NCBI RefSeq assembly: GCF_009363115.1
Contig: NZ_CP045298.1
Location: 2,014,001 to 2,078,000, forward strand
Length of the DNA stretch: 64,000 nt
DNA from: Paenibacillus brasilensis
GTDB lineage: Bacteria > Bacillota > Bacilli > Paenibacillales > Paenibacillaceae
Reading direction: 5' to 3'
Part shown: piece by piece, positions 1-9,223 of the stretch
How the letters are laid out: each line of letters starts with the position of its first letter
Position numbering within the stretch: the first letter of the stretch is position 1
Notes under the pieces: model-generated
The model's input: the letters and a program-made list of their open reading frames with translations, nothing else
Databases searched by the model: none
What the model was told of the DNA's origin: nothing
Made by a program: the position numbers and the translations under genes

Positions 1-3000
1 CAGTTCAACATGATTTCGATTTGCAATAGCCGTTCCAACAATAATATCTTCCTGTCCGCTCCATTTTGACAAGAGTACATGATAGGCTGCCAGTAAAACC
101 ATAAATGTGGTCGTGCTACTCTGCTCCGTTAATTTTTTAAGGTCAGATATCAAACACTGGTCCATTTCAAAATAACTTCGACTTCCCTTGAAATCCTGTT
201 TTGGAGGCCGTGAAAAATCAGTTGGCAAGTTTAATATTGGTATTTCATCCGAGAATTGTTGTTGCCAGAATTCAGATTTAGCGTCATATTCCGTTGTTTG
301 AAGCATTTTTTCTTCCCATACAGAATAATCTTTAAATTGGTAGAGATTAGGTAGTAATGTCCCCCCCTGATACAACTCGGATAATTCCTTATAGAACAAA
401 TTCATGGACATACCATCCATAACAATATGATGCGTATCCATAATGAATATATATTCCTCAGGAGCGGTTTCTAATAAAACTGCCCGAAACAATGGGGCCT
501 GCTCCAAGTTGAAGGGTTGTATATAACATTGAATACGCTCATGTATCTCCTCCTGACGATGGATACTGCATTTTTCCAAATGTACTCGGGCTCCAGTATT
601 TATTCTTTGAACGAGCTGTCCATCTACATAATGAAAAGTGGTACGGAGGCTTTCATGCCTTTGGACCAAAAAATTAATCGCTTCCTCCAGGCGTTTGTGA
701 TCTATTTTCCCCTCAATAGAGTGGACAGAAGTAACATTATATCCGCAACCCTGATCGTCAAGCTGTTGAACGGTATAAATTGCCCTTTGGGCAGCTGATA
801 CAGGGTAATAATCTCTCTTTTCACAAGATTCCAAAGCAATCTGTGGATGGAAATGGTTCTGATGGGCAGCCTGGATGTATAGAGCCAATTGTTTAATTGT
901 AGGATTGGCAAAAAATTCACGTATAGATAGTGCAATGCCCCACTCTTTTCTTACTTGTGAGATCATCATCATCGCATTAAGAGACTGTCCGCCCAAATCA
1001 AAAAAGTTATCACAGACCCCGATACTGATATTTTGAAAGATCATGCCCCACATTTCTACTAGTTTCGCTTCCGCTTCGCTGGACGGAGCTTCGTAGCTTG
1101 TTCGTACTGTAGGTACTGGTAAAGGAAATGATCTTTTATCAATTTTCCCATTGGGGGTTAGCGGGAAATCATGCATAGCAATATATTGAGAAGGTACCAT
1201 ATAAGCAGGAAGATCTAATAAAAGATACTCTTTGAGATTCACGATTTCCTTACCGTTTTGAGATATATAGTAGGCACATAAGTCTGTATAATGCCCTTCA
1301 TGATCAGTAATTGGCAATACAATTACCTGATTAATTTGAGGATGCTGGGCTATAGACTTCTCAATTTCCTCCAGTTCAATACGGTGTCCCCTAATTTTAA
1401 CCTGATTGTCCAACCTGCCTAAAAATTCGAGCTGACCATCACTTGTCCAACGAACCAAATCGCCTGATTTGTACATGCGTTCTCCATTAATCAAAGGATG
1501 CTTTATAAACGCAAAATCTGTAATATCCTGTCTGTTCAGATAACCCTTCGCAACTCCTTCACCGCCTATATACAATTCGCCTGGAGCACCAATTGGCTGA
1601 AACTGGCTATTTCTATCCAGTATATATACACTTGTATTATGAATCGGGCGCCCGATAGGAACAAAATCCATCTTCATAATCTCTGCAGTTACAGGATAAT
1701 AGGTTGCAAACACTGTTGTTTCCGTAGGTCCGTAGACGTGAACAATTCGATTTTCTCCAAGTATCTCAAAAGCTCGCTGTACATGCTTTACTGAGGACAG
1801 CTCTCCACCAAACAAAATTTTACGCAGAGGCTCCAGGCCATTAATTTCAATATCTACCAACAAATTAAACAATGCGGTAGTCATAAAGGTTACTGTTATT
1901 TGTTCTCTTTGAATAAGAGCTAAAAGTTGTGCAGGGTCTAGGAGGATTTCTTTGGGAACGATCACCAATTGGGCTCCGTTCAAAAGCGAGCCAAAAATAT
2001 CAAATGTCGAACCATCAAACACATAATTGGAGAGTTGCAATAGCTTATCTTCCGAAGTTAATTCTACATAGCCGCAATTTATAACGGTTTTAATAATATT
2101 AATATGCGTTGTCATTATACCTTTGGGCTTACCCGCCGAACCTGAGGTATAGATAATATAGGCTTCATGATGTGGGTCTTGTGGAGGGAGTTCGACAGGG
2201 TAAATTGTATCGTTTTGAAGAATTTTATGAATATTATTTACTGCTATATTATAATTTAATGCCAGCTTTTCATATTGTTCTTCTACTAGCATCAATATAG
2301 CCTGACTATCTGAAAGCATAAATTCTATACGTTCCGCTGGATAAGTTGGATCAATAGGCACATAGGTAGCACCTGCCTTCAATACTCCTAAAATGCTTAT
2401 AATCATATATGGAGTTCTGTCGTTCATCAGTGCTATGCGATCTCCTGGTCTAATACCGTGACTGCATAAATAATACGCTACTACATCCGACTTGTAATCA
2501 AGTGCCTGATAGTTCAGTGAATCCGAACCAAAGATAAGTGCTGAATGGTAAGGATTTTTCTGTACTTGCTGCCTGAATAGATGAACAATACTTTGGCTCC
2601 GCGGGAAATCCTGGTGATCCCCGTTGATTCCCAATACGTGTTTTTTCTCTTCCGGACTAATCACGCTCAAATTGCTCATGAGCGTCTCAGGACTGGACAA
2701 TGCAATAAATAATATACGTTTATATTGCTGGGCCATATTTTGTACAAATTTTTCCGGATAGATATTCGGATTAAAGGTGAACCTTAATTTTAAATTTGGC
2801 TCTAAAAAGGCATACACTCCTAGGCTCCTTTTATACTTAACGTGGAAACAATCTTGCCATGCACACATGGATCCATGCTGTTCGAAAATAAAATAATGCG
2901 GTGCAACCGCCTGATTAAGCACAGCTTCTTCGAAGAAACTCAGGTGTGTCAGTTTTTGTTCATTTGTACGCATACGAGCTAATAATTGCGAAAAAGTTTC

Positions 3001-3357
3001 TCTTCCTTCATTTCGCATTCGGAACGGGAATAAAATCGGTGATTCATCTATCCCCTCTTGATATATAATTCTATCAAAAACAATGTCCTCAGTATTCGTA
3101 TATCTTTGTATAATAATACCCCAGATCGTATATAGAAGAGTTGCCAGCGTGTGCGTCGTATCCGTACCTTTTTGAAGGAGATCATTTGTCTCCTCTAAAA
3201 AAAACTCTATGGTGAAATCCTTTGTACTTTCATCAATGCTCCCATTGTCCGTATATTGTTTATAAATTTCCGGATAATGGTCCATTCCGTCCATATATTG
3301 CTTCCAAGCATCATCAAATTCACACGTGTCTTGCAATCGCTGAGTCAAATGATCCAT
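1..3357 (-). CDS. Non-ribosomal peptide synthetase, N-terminal part (runs off the left edge)
   Basis: 1119 codons are visible; the gene continues past base 1. From the N-terminus: about 240 residues resembling the C-terminal half of a condensation domain without its own HHxxxDG motif, a full adenylation domain (about 2640 down to 1100) with YTSGSAGKPKG, VYGPTETT, YKSGDLVRW and NGKIDK motifs, a carrier domain with FFDLGGQSL (phosphopantetheine Ser near 980-990), then the start of a true condensation domain with THHIVMDG near 425-432. Reading specificity positions against GrsA by eye gives D-G-F-F-L-G-V-V-F-K, close to the textbook isoleucine code, so Ile (or Val) is inferred. The start ATG at 3357 follows an AGGGGG box. 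A truncated condensation half at the N-terminus is also known in some starter synthetases such as bacitracin BacA. The product is unknown. Confidence 0.93.
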   Translation of the reverse strand, partial: MDHLTQRLQDTCEFDDAWKQYMDGMDHYPEIYKQYTDNGSIDESTKDFTIEFFLEETNDLLQKGTDTTHTLATLLYTIWGIIIQRYTNTEDIVFDRIIYQEGIDESPILFPFRMRNEGRETFSQLLARMRTNEQKLTHLSFFEEAVLNQAVAPHYFIFEQHGSMCAWQDCFHVKYKRSLGVYAFLEPNLKLRFTFNPNIYPEKFVQNMAQQYKRILFIALSSPETLMSNLSVISPEEKKHVLGINGDHQDFPRSQSIVHLFRQQVQKNPYHSALIFGSDSLNYQALDYKSDVVAYYLCSHGIRPGDRIALMNDRTPYMIISILGVLKAGATYVPIDPTYPAERIEFMLSDSQAILMLVEEQYEKLALNYNIAVNNIHKILQNDTIYPVELPPQDPHHEAYIIYTSGSAGKPKGIMTTHINIIKTVINCGYVELTSEDKLLQLSNYVFDGSTFDIFGSLLNGAQLVIVPKEILLDPAQLLALIQREQITVTFMTTALFNLLVDIEINGLEPLRKILFGGELSSVKHVQRAFEILGENRIVHVYGPTETTVFATYYPVTAEIMKMDFVPIGRPIHNTSVYILDRNSQFQPIGAPGELYIGGEGVAKGYLNRQDITDFAFIKHPLINGERMYKSGDLVRWTSDGQLEFLGRLDNQVKIRGHRIELEEIEKSIAQHPQINQVIVLPITDHEGHYTDLCAYYISQNGKEIVNLKEYLLLDLPAYMVPSQYIAMHDFPLTPNGKIDKRSFPLPVPTVRTSYEAPSSEAEAKLVEMWGMIFQNISIGVCDNFFDLGGQSLNAMMMISQVRKEWGIALSIREFFANPTIKQLALYIQAAHQNHFHPQIALESCEKRDYYPVSAAQRAIYTVQQLDDQGCGYNVTSVHSIEGKIDHKRLEEAINFLVQRHESLRTTFHYVDGQLVQRINTGARVHLEKCSIHRQEEIHERIQCYIQPFNLEQAPLFRAVLLETAPEEYIFIMDTHHIVMDGMSMNLFYKELSELYQGGTLLPNLYQFKDYSVWEEKMLQTTEYDAKSEFWQQQFSDEIPILNLPTDFSRPPKQDFKGSRSYFEMDQCLISDLKKLTEQSSTTTFMVLLAAYHVLLSKWSGQEDIIVGTAIANRNHVEL

Positions 3358-3802
3358 AAAATCCCCCTCTTTTACGAGTTGTGAAAAATGAAAAATTTGT
3401 CGAAAAAATACGATGAACACATAAATTCAATTATTTGTATAATTACTTTTAACAACTTACTCTCGATATTGTATTTTGTCAACTTAAGTTATAATGATAT
3501 GCATATATAGTATATTTTGTTTTTAAGGTATTATTTGCTATGTTATTCCAATCAAAAAAAATAAATTAAGTAGTTAAATACATTTTTTCATTGGCATGGA
3601 GTCTATTCAGGTGTTTTCAACCCTACCTCAAAGAATATGCACATAGAGCAAACCGTATCTAATCCACTTGAAACAAAGGAGGAGAGCGAATCAATCAGTG
3701 AGTTGTCTTCAAGTTAAAATTCTTTAATTTTTAATTATATGACATCCAGAGTAACTTAAAAGTATTTTATACATTGCTGCCAATAAATAAGTTTAAGGAG
3801 AT
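3358..3802. promoter_or_regulatory. Divergent AT-rich intergenic region between NRPS and exporter genes
   Basis: 445 bases, very AT-rich, no convincing gene. On the minus strand a perfect TTGACA (plus-strand 3477-3482) lies 17 bases before a weak TAAGTT (3454-3459), a possible NRPS promoter. An AAAGGAGGAGA box near 3676 is followed only by ORFs of under 30 codons. No clear terminator is visible. Confidence 0.4.
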
Positions 3803-4917
3803 ATGACATGGAAACTTGCAGAAATGTCTAGACAGCCACAAGACAATAAAATTTCATTATTTAAAAATATTCCATTTTTTCTTGTCCTGCTTTCAATCAC
3901 ATTCAATAGTTCCGGAATTTCAATTTATCTTTTAGCAGAATCCTGGTATGTCGTAAACCACCTCGCCTTAGGAAATAATCTGGGTATCGTTCTCATGGCC
4001 ACGGCCATTCCACGTTTACTATTAATGCCCTTTACAGGAATTCTGGCAGACCGCTACAAGAAAACACATATTATGTTCCTATCCGATATATTACGGGGAA
4101 TATTGTTAATCATTATGATATTTTGTTTTACATCAAGTATCTTAAGCTTCCCCGTAGTTGTTACCTTTGCTGTATTATTCGGGATTTTAGAATCCTTCTA
4201 TTGGCCAGCTTCATCCTCACTCATTCCTGCAATTGTTCCAGACTCTCATCTGGCTCAAGCCAACTCATTATCTCAAATCATTCAGCAATTTTTCAGTTTG
4301 GCGGGGCCTTTAATCGGGGGGGTTATTCTTAGCTATGACTCGTATGGTCATTTGTTTGGCGGTATTGCGTCGATTTTAATTTTAGGGGCGTTTTCTTCAC
4401 TTTTTGTCAGTAAATATACTCATAGTAAAGTCCAGCAATCCTCTTCCGAGCCTCTACATTTTTTTAAGGAATGGAAGGAAGGAATCTATTTCATAAAAGA
4501 GGATCCATTCATCAAGGCCATTATTATTGTCTTAATCGTTGCCGGCTTCTTTCTGACAGGCCCGATGTCTATGATCTGAGCCTTGCCTTATGCGGACTTT
4601 CTATTTTATTTTTGGGGATTAGCGTTCATTTTTTGCAATTCCTATTATTATTAGGCATAATCGGGCTCATTATTTCCTTTAGCAATACTTTTTTTGTCAC
4701 TCTGCTTCAGGAAAGAACCCCTCAGGACAAAATCGGTAGGGTTCTAAGCCTTGTAACAACAGCAACAACAGGACTCGTACCTTTATCTCAGGCCCTGATC
4801 TCTATTTTGCTTAATAGAGGCCTGCAAATATCTCACATACTCATTTCCTTCGGAGTCATTGTATTTATTTTTTGTGTCACAATAATTTTCCTGTTTCGCC
4901 CAATTCAAAATGCATAA
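3803..4917 (+). pseudogene. MFS drug/peptide exporter, internally deleted and frameshifted
   Basis: The first 258 codons encode about seven membrane helices typical of a major facilitator exporter, with the loop 2/3 signature GILADRYKK. The frame stops at 4577-4579; homologous coding resumes in another frame from about 4577 (LALCGLSILFLG...) and gives the last helices, ending at 4917. Both parts together are about 371 residues against the usual 400-430, so roughly 40-60 residues around helices 7-8 are missing at the junction near 4570-4580. The start is uncertain, since the AAGGAG box lies only 2 bases before ATG 3803. The position between an NRPS and a two-component system suggests it once exported the peptide or gave self-resistance. 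A functional transporter is unlikely. Confidence 0.8.
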
Positions 4918-4940
4918 TCTCGCAGAAAGGAATTCTTCCC

Positions 4941-5657
4941 TTGCTGAAAAACGAAAAGATACTTTTAGTAGATGATGAAATAGGTATTCTAACGTTGTTA
5001 GAAGTAACCTTAAAAAAGGAACATTACACCCATATCAGCCGTTGTACTAACGCAAAACAAACGGTGGAAATGGTGCGGAGCCATAATTATGATCTAATCA
5101 TATTGGATGTTATGCTTCCGGATATGAATGGTTTTGAACTATGTAGTTTGGTAAGAAGCCACACTAACGCTCCGATTATATTTATTTCAGCAAGCTCAAG
5201 CGATTTTGATAAATTAAAAGGATTAAGTGTCGGCGGGGATGACTATATTACCAAGCCGTTCAATCCACTAGAGGTCGTAGCTCGTATTGAAGCGATATTC
5301 AGGAGACAAAAAATATACCAAACACAATCGTACGCTATACAGGAGAATCAGGAAATTCGAGTAGGGCGGCTTACGCTTAAGCCATCCGATGCCATGCTTG
5401 TATTTGACGAGCAAAAAATCGAATGCACGGCTAAGGAGTTGGATCTTCTCCGTTTTTTTCTAAGAAATCCAAATCGGATTTATACCAGTTCACAAATCTA
5501 TGAACTGGTATGGGGAGGAGAGCCCCTTTACGGTGAAGAAAAAACGGTAGCCATGCACATTTCCAAAATAAGAAAGAAAATGGAAATAAACCCAAAATCA
5601 CCTGAAATTATCATTAATCTCAAGGGGATTGGCTACAAATTTGTCCCCCCACAATGA
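4941..5657 (+). CDS. OmpR/PhoB-family response regulator
   Basis: 238 residues from a TTG start at 4941, chosen because a GAAAGG box sits 10 bases upstream and the receiver domain begins right after it (KILLVDDE). An upstream in-frame ATG at 4872 lies inside the exporter remnant. The receiver domain has the acidic pair, the phospho-acceptor Asp in IILDVMLPD, and the Lys in ITKPF; residues about 140-238 form a winged-helix DNA-binding domain ending in GIGYKF. The stop overlaps the potential start of the kinase gene, so the two are one operon. The regulated genes are probably the neighbouring exporters; this is inferred from position only. Confidence 0.93.
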   Translation: MLKNEKILLVDDEIGILTLLEVTLKKEHYTHISRCTNAKQTVEMVRSHNYDLIILDVMLPDMNGFELCSLVRSHTNAPIIFISASSSDFDKLKGLSVGGDDYITKPFNPLEVVARIEAIFRRQKIYQTQSYAIQENQEIRVGRLTLKPSDAMLVFDEQKIECTAKELDLLRFFLRNPNRIYTSSQIYELVWGGEPLYGEEKTVAMHISKIRKKMEINPKSPEIIINLKGIGYKFVPPQ

Positions 5658-5668
5658 AGGGATTGACT

Positions 5669-6790
5669 ATGAGAGTTAAACTTCGTTATGGTGTACACTT
5701 TATTTTGGGTCTTCTAGCCTGGCTGCTCAGTATGGCCGTCATGACCATTATAACTACAGAAATAATTTTGCCTGCTCTAGGAATTGTACCCGAAAATTCA
5801 AACTATGATTTGTTAGTATTATCAACCTTTGCAGTGAATATTATGATGTGCAGCGTAGTTTTCAGTTGGTATTTCGGAGGTCCGTTATGGTTTATCATGT
5901 CCTGGATCGATAATTTGACAAAGGGAAAATACGAAGCTCCAATTACTAAAAAAAATAAGGTGTATAACCAGCGTTCCAAGCTTAAACAGCCTTATCGACT
6001 GTATAAAGAAGTCATTCATAACATACACACTCTATCCGATAGTCTCCAGCAAGCAGAAATGGAACGGAAGAATACAGAAGAGTCTAAGCGTGACTGGATT
6101 GCTGGAATCTCACATGACCTCAAAACACCGCTTACCTACATTACAGGTTACACTACTTTGCTGCTGAATGATGAATATACCTGGAGTGCTAAAGAACAAA
6201 AATCCTTTTTACTCGAAATTCATCATAAAAGCCTGCATCTAGAAAGGTTAATCCAGGATCTTAATCTTTCTTTACAAATTGAAAATATAGATTCTCAATT
6301 TCCTGTTCATCTCAAACAAGGAAACCTGGTCGCATTTATCGAAAATCTCATTACTGATATATGCAATAACCCTAATGCTGCCGAGCATATGATAAGCTTC
6401 AATACTGAAGAAAAACTGATCAAAGCTTACTATGATGAACGACTACTGTACAGGGCTCTGCAAAATCTGCTCATGAATGCCGTCATTCATAATCCGGCAG
6501 GGACTGAAATCCGGACAACCTTAGCTCGAAAAAATGAAACCACGATAGAATTCAAAATCGTTGATAATGGTGTAGGCATGGAGCCAGAAACCATTAAAAA
6601 TATTTTCACAAAATATTATCGTGGCTCTACCACACACGCACCCGAATTTGGTACCGGACTCGGCATGGCCATCGCCAAACAGCTCATTCTTGCTCACAAT
6701 GGCACAATTACCATGGGTAGCGAGCTTTCAAAAGGCACTACAGTATATGTTACTTTACCCTTTATCAATGAAACAAGCGCTGATTCTTAA
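5669..6790 (+). CDS. Membrane sensor histidine kinase with short external loop
   Basis: 373 residues from ATG 5669, preferred because an AAGGGA box precedes it; ATG 5654, overlapping the regulator stop, is the alternative. Two N-terminal membrane helices flank a very short extracytoplasmic loop, as in intramembrane-sensing kinases that respond to cell-wall-active peptides. The H-box is ISHDLKTPL, the N-box LLMNAVIHNP, and the ATP lid shows DNGVGM and GTGLGMAIAK. No extracellular sensing domain is visible, so the signal may come through a partner such as the nearby ABC exporter, as in BceS systems; that link is inference. Confidence 0.92.
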   Translation: MRVKLRYGVHFILGLLAWLLSMAVMTIITTEIILPALGIVPENSNYDLLVLSTFAVNIMMCSVVFSWYFGGPLWFIMSWIDNLTKGKYEAPITKKNKVYNQRSKLKQPYRLYKEVIHNIHTLSDSLQQAEMERKNTEESKRDWIAGISHDLKTPLTYITGYTTLLLNDEYTWSAKEQKSFLLEIHHKSLHLERLIQDLNLSLQIENIDSQFPVHLKQGNLVAFIENLITDICNNPNAAEHMISFNTEEKLIKAYYDERLLYRALQNLLMNAVIHNPAGTEIRTTLARKNETTIEFKIVDNGVGMEPETIKNIFTKYYRGSTTHAPEFGTGLGMAIAKQLILAHNGTITMGSELSKGTTVYVTLPFINETSADS

Positions 6791-6800
6791 TCAGCGCTTG
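6774..6800 (+). terminator. Hairpin over the kinase stop codon
   Basis: Perfect 12-base arms, CAAGCGCTGATT and AATCAGCGCTTG, with a 3-base loop; a T run follows only 16 bases later (6812-6817), so this is a weak intrinsic terminator. The stop codon lies inside the hairpin. Confidence 0.55.
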
Positions 6801-6825
6801 TCAGTATGATGTCTTTTTTAAACCA

Positions 6826-7617
6826 TTATTGAATCACAATGGATCCGGAAGAATTTTCAACAAAAAGTACGGGACTTTCATCTGTTATCTTACCAATTTG
6901 GGCGTGCAATTCTTTATCGGACCCTGACGGGCCAGATGAGGCTTTCAATGAAGACTCAATTTTGCCAGATTTCGTGACAGCATTAATTCGTAGTGATGAA
7001 GGAGCAGGATCTAGTTTTAATTCGATCTTCCCACTATTGCTCTTGACACTACTGTCTTGCGCGATCTCTCCTTGATGAGAAATATTAATGTTGCCCGCAT
7101 CTGCGCTCACCTCCATCCCACCGCTAATCCCTGCCAAATTAATATCTCCTGACGACGTATGACTTACAATTTTCTCTCCTTCGAATCCTTGAATACCAAT
7201 AGAACCAGAATCTCCAGATATGCTCAACTCTTTCGATTTACTATCTTTCCCAGTAATTTTACCTGATTTTGTAATTAAATCTATTTTTTTATAAATACGG
7301 TTAGGCAAAGCTACATACACTATATTCGTTTTAAGATTAAATATACCTGAAGATTCTGCAGCAATCACCTTAAGTGTCTCTCCCTCGTCCGAAATAGTTA
7401 CTCCTTTAATCGTGGACCGAACCTCGATTTGTGCATTATCCGATCGGCTCAGTTCAATATTTTGACTGTCTGTTTGAACATATATATTTTTTATATTGTC
7501 ACTATTAAACCGCTTCACTTCACTCTTTGCATCAGAATCCGAATTACAACCTGCCACAAGCACTGCCAACATACTAGCACACAACAGGGCTATCCCTTTA
7601 TTTCTCCAGTTTTCCAT
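6826..7617 (-). CDS. DUF4097-type surface lipoprotein
   Basis: 263 residues. The N-terminus is a lipoprotein signal with a charged start, a hydrophobic stretch and the lipobox LVAGC, so the mature protein is anchored outside the membrane through Cys24. The rest is a repetitive beta-rich fold with recurring SGKI/SGDI turns, typical of DUF4097 adhesin-like beta-helix domains. ATG 7617 follows AAAGGAG. Its start overlaps the end of the permease gene by 20 bases, so it is cotranscribed with the ABC exporter. Proteins of this family commonly sit beside envelope-stress systems; the exact role here is unknown. Confidence 0.88.
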   Translation of the reverse strand: MENWRNKGIALLCASMLAVLVAGCNSDSDAKSEVKRFNSDNIKNIYVQTDSQNIELSRSDNAQIEVRSTIKGVTISDEGETLKVIAAESSGIFNLKTNIVYVALPNRIYKKIDLITKSGKITGKDSKSKELSISGDSGSIGIQGFEGEKIVSHTSSGDINLAGISGGMEVSADAGNINISHQGEIAQDSSVKSNSGKIELKLDPAPSSLRINAVTKSGKIESSLKASSGPSGSDKELHAQIGKITDESPVLFVENSSGSIVIQ

Positions 7618-9223
7618 GATATTCTCCTTTGGTAGGCTGATTCATTTGGGTATTATTTTTAGAACCAGCTAGTAAATTCCATTCCCGAACATATTGTATC
7701 AAAATACCTACACCTAAAAGCACAAACGTCAACATTATATACAAGGCTGAGTGTCCCGTTGGAATCCCTAGAAAGTTCAAATAAGGGATATCATTTACAG
7801 GACCTAGATACCACAACAGCATGTATAGCACCTCGAAAAGCTTTCTTGACCGGGTTAATGTCCCAAGCGTTAAAGCCAAGGTCGGAACAAAGAAACTACC
7901 CACTGCCCATGAATAAATGTATGTAAATTCTCCTTCCAGAAAAAAGTGAATCAGAACGCCTGAGGAGATGAGCAATGTAACTAAAATGCCCGCAATCCAG
8001 ACCGAGAAAAACTTATACAGACGCGGACAACTGGATAACAATAGCTCATTTGTGGAATAATAAAACTCTCTGTTTCCCATCTGTGACCATATTGCAAGAG
8101 GCCACAGCATAAGAGCAGGCAGCCAGCTTATGATCTGGGCTAAGGGTACCAGCAAGCTTATCATCATTGAACCCAACACTAACAGATACCACCAGAAAGA
8201 CATTCCTTTTATCATGATCCGAAGTTCTGCCTTAACTAAACGGAACAAACGTACTCTCTTATCTTTTTTTACAGGCGATAGCTGGTAAGATTTGCGTTCC
8301 TCACGTTCTACTACTTTGTTCATTTTATCTTGAACAGGAAGCTTGACAGTAAAAGGTGTTTTGCTTACTGCAAATCGATGAAACAGCTGAGAAGCAAGCA
8401 AAACGATAGACAATGCGGCAAGTATCCAAATTAAACGCGAAGTTAACAAATGGCTATTCCAGTCTACTCCACTCCACTCAAAAGTAGGAGTTCTCCCCTC
8501 AATAGGATAATAGCCGATACTTCCTCCTACTTCATTTGCAGAAATAAAGTCAAAATGAGCCGCTGCCTCTTTCGTCATGTCCGTCTGGATGGCATTTATT
8601 CCAAAAACATCCCATAGACTATTTGAGTTTGAAATAGACATCACACTTAAAAAAATCCAAATGACAAAAAACAATACATTCCCCACTGCACCCTTTAAGC
8701 CAGGAAAAACATCAAATAAAACTGTAAAAGCTGACAAAAGCAACAAAGAGGGGATACTCACAAATAGCAAAGGAAGGAAATAAGCTGCAAGGTTAATATG
8801 CAAATCCTCTCCCCGAAGCAACTGCATTCCCATAAAGGCTACTACCAATACCAGCTCAATGATCATAAACACACAGAAATTTGAGAACGCTCTGCTCGAT
8901 ATATACTGAAGATTACGAATGGGTGTGGATGCGATAATTTGACCCATTTTCAGGCGCTGGTCCTCAGAAATTTTGCTTCTTAGCATATAAAATCCAAACA
9001 GCCATAATAGCATGGTAGATAGCATTGCAACCATTGCCCCTAGCCAGTATGAATTGTAAATGCCTCGTACACCCTTGATATAGAAGACCTCATAACCGTC
9101 CGACGCTGCAGGAATCAAAGCATATCCAAGAAACAAGGTGATACCCATAATCAACAGGAACGTGTATCTTCTGATTTCCTGGATTACATTCCCTTTAAGT
9201 AAGTACAAGTAATTACCTCTCAT
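7598..9223 (-). CDS. ABC exporter permease subunit
   Basis: 541 residues with about twelve hydrophobic segments arranged in two halves of six (residues about 20-300 and 340-515), separated by a charged loop. This looks like ABC-2 type permeases of peptide or antibiotic exporters. Its start overlaps the stop of the ATPase gene by 4 bases and its end overlaps the lipoprotein gene, giving a three-gene operon. The substrate cannot be read from the sequence; the NRPS product is a reasonable guess given the neighbourhood. Confidence 0.87.
   Translation of the reverse strand: MRGNYLYLLKGNVIQEIRRYTFLLIMGITLFLGYALIPAASDGYEVFYIKGVRGIYNSYWLGAMVAMLSTMLLWLFGFYMLRSKISEDQRLKMGQIIASTPIRNLQYISSRAFSNFCVFMIIELVLVVAFMGMQLLRGEDLHINLAAYFLPLLFVSIPSLLLLSAFTVLFDVFPGLKGAVGNVLFFVIWIFLSVMSISNSNSLWDVFGINAIQTDMTKEAAAHFDFISANEVGGSIGYYPIEGRTPTFEWSGVDWNSHLLTSRLIWILAALSIVLLASQLFHRFAVSKTPFTVKLPVQDKMNKVVEREERKSYQLSPVKKDKRVRLFRLVKAELRIMIKGMSFWWYLLVLGSMMISLLVPLAQIISWLPALMLWPLAIWSQMGNREFYYSTNELLLSSCPRLYKFFSVWIAGILVTLLISSGVLIHFFLEGEFTYIYSWAVGSFFVPTLALTLGTLTRSRKLFEVLYMLLWYLGPVNDIPYLNFLGIPTGHSALYIMLTFVLLGVGILIQYVREWNLLAGSKNNTQMNQPTKGEYHGKLEK

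Noticed and set aside
3636..3716. 26-codon ORF and a short GTG ORF after AAAGGAGGAGA upstream of the MFS gene
   Set aside because: No conserved feature; the ribosome-site-like run lies inside the first ORF and the second has only nine codons. Could be a leader peptide but the evidence is too weak.
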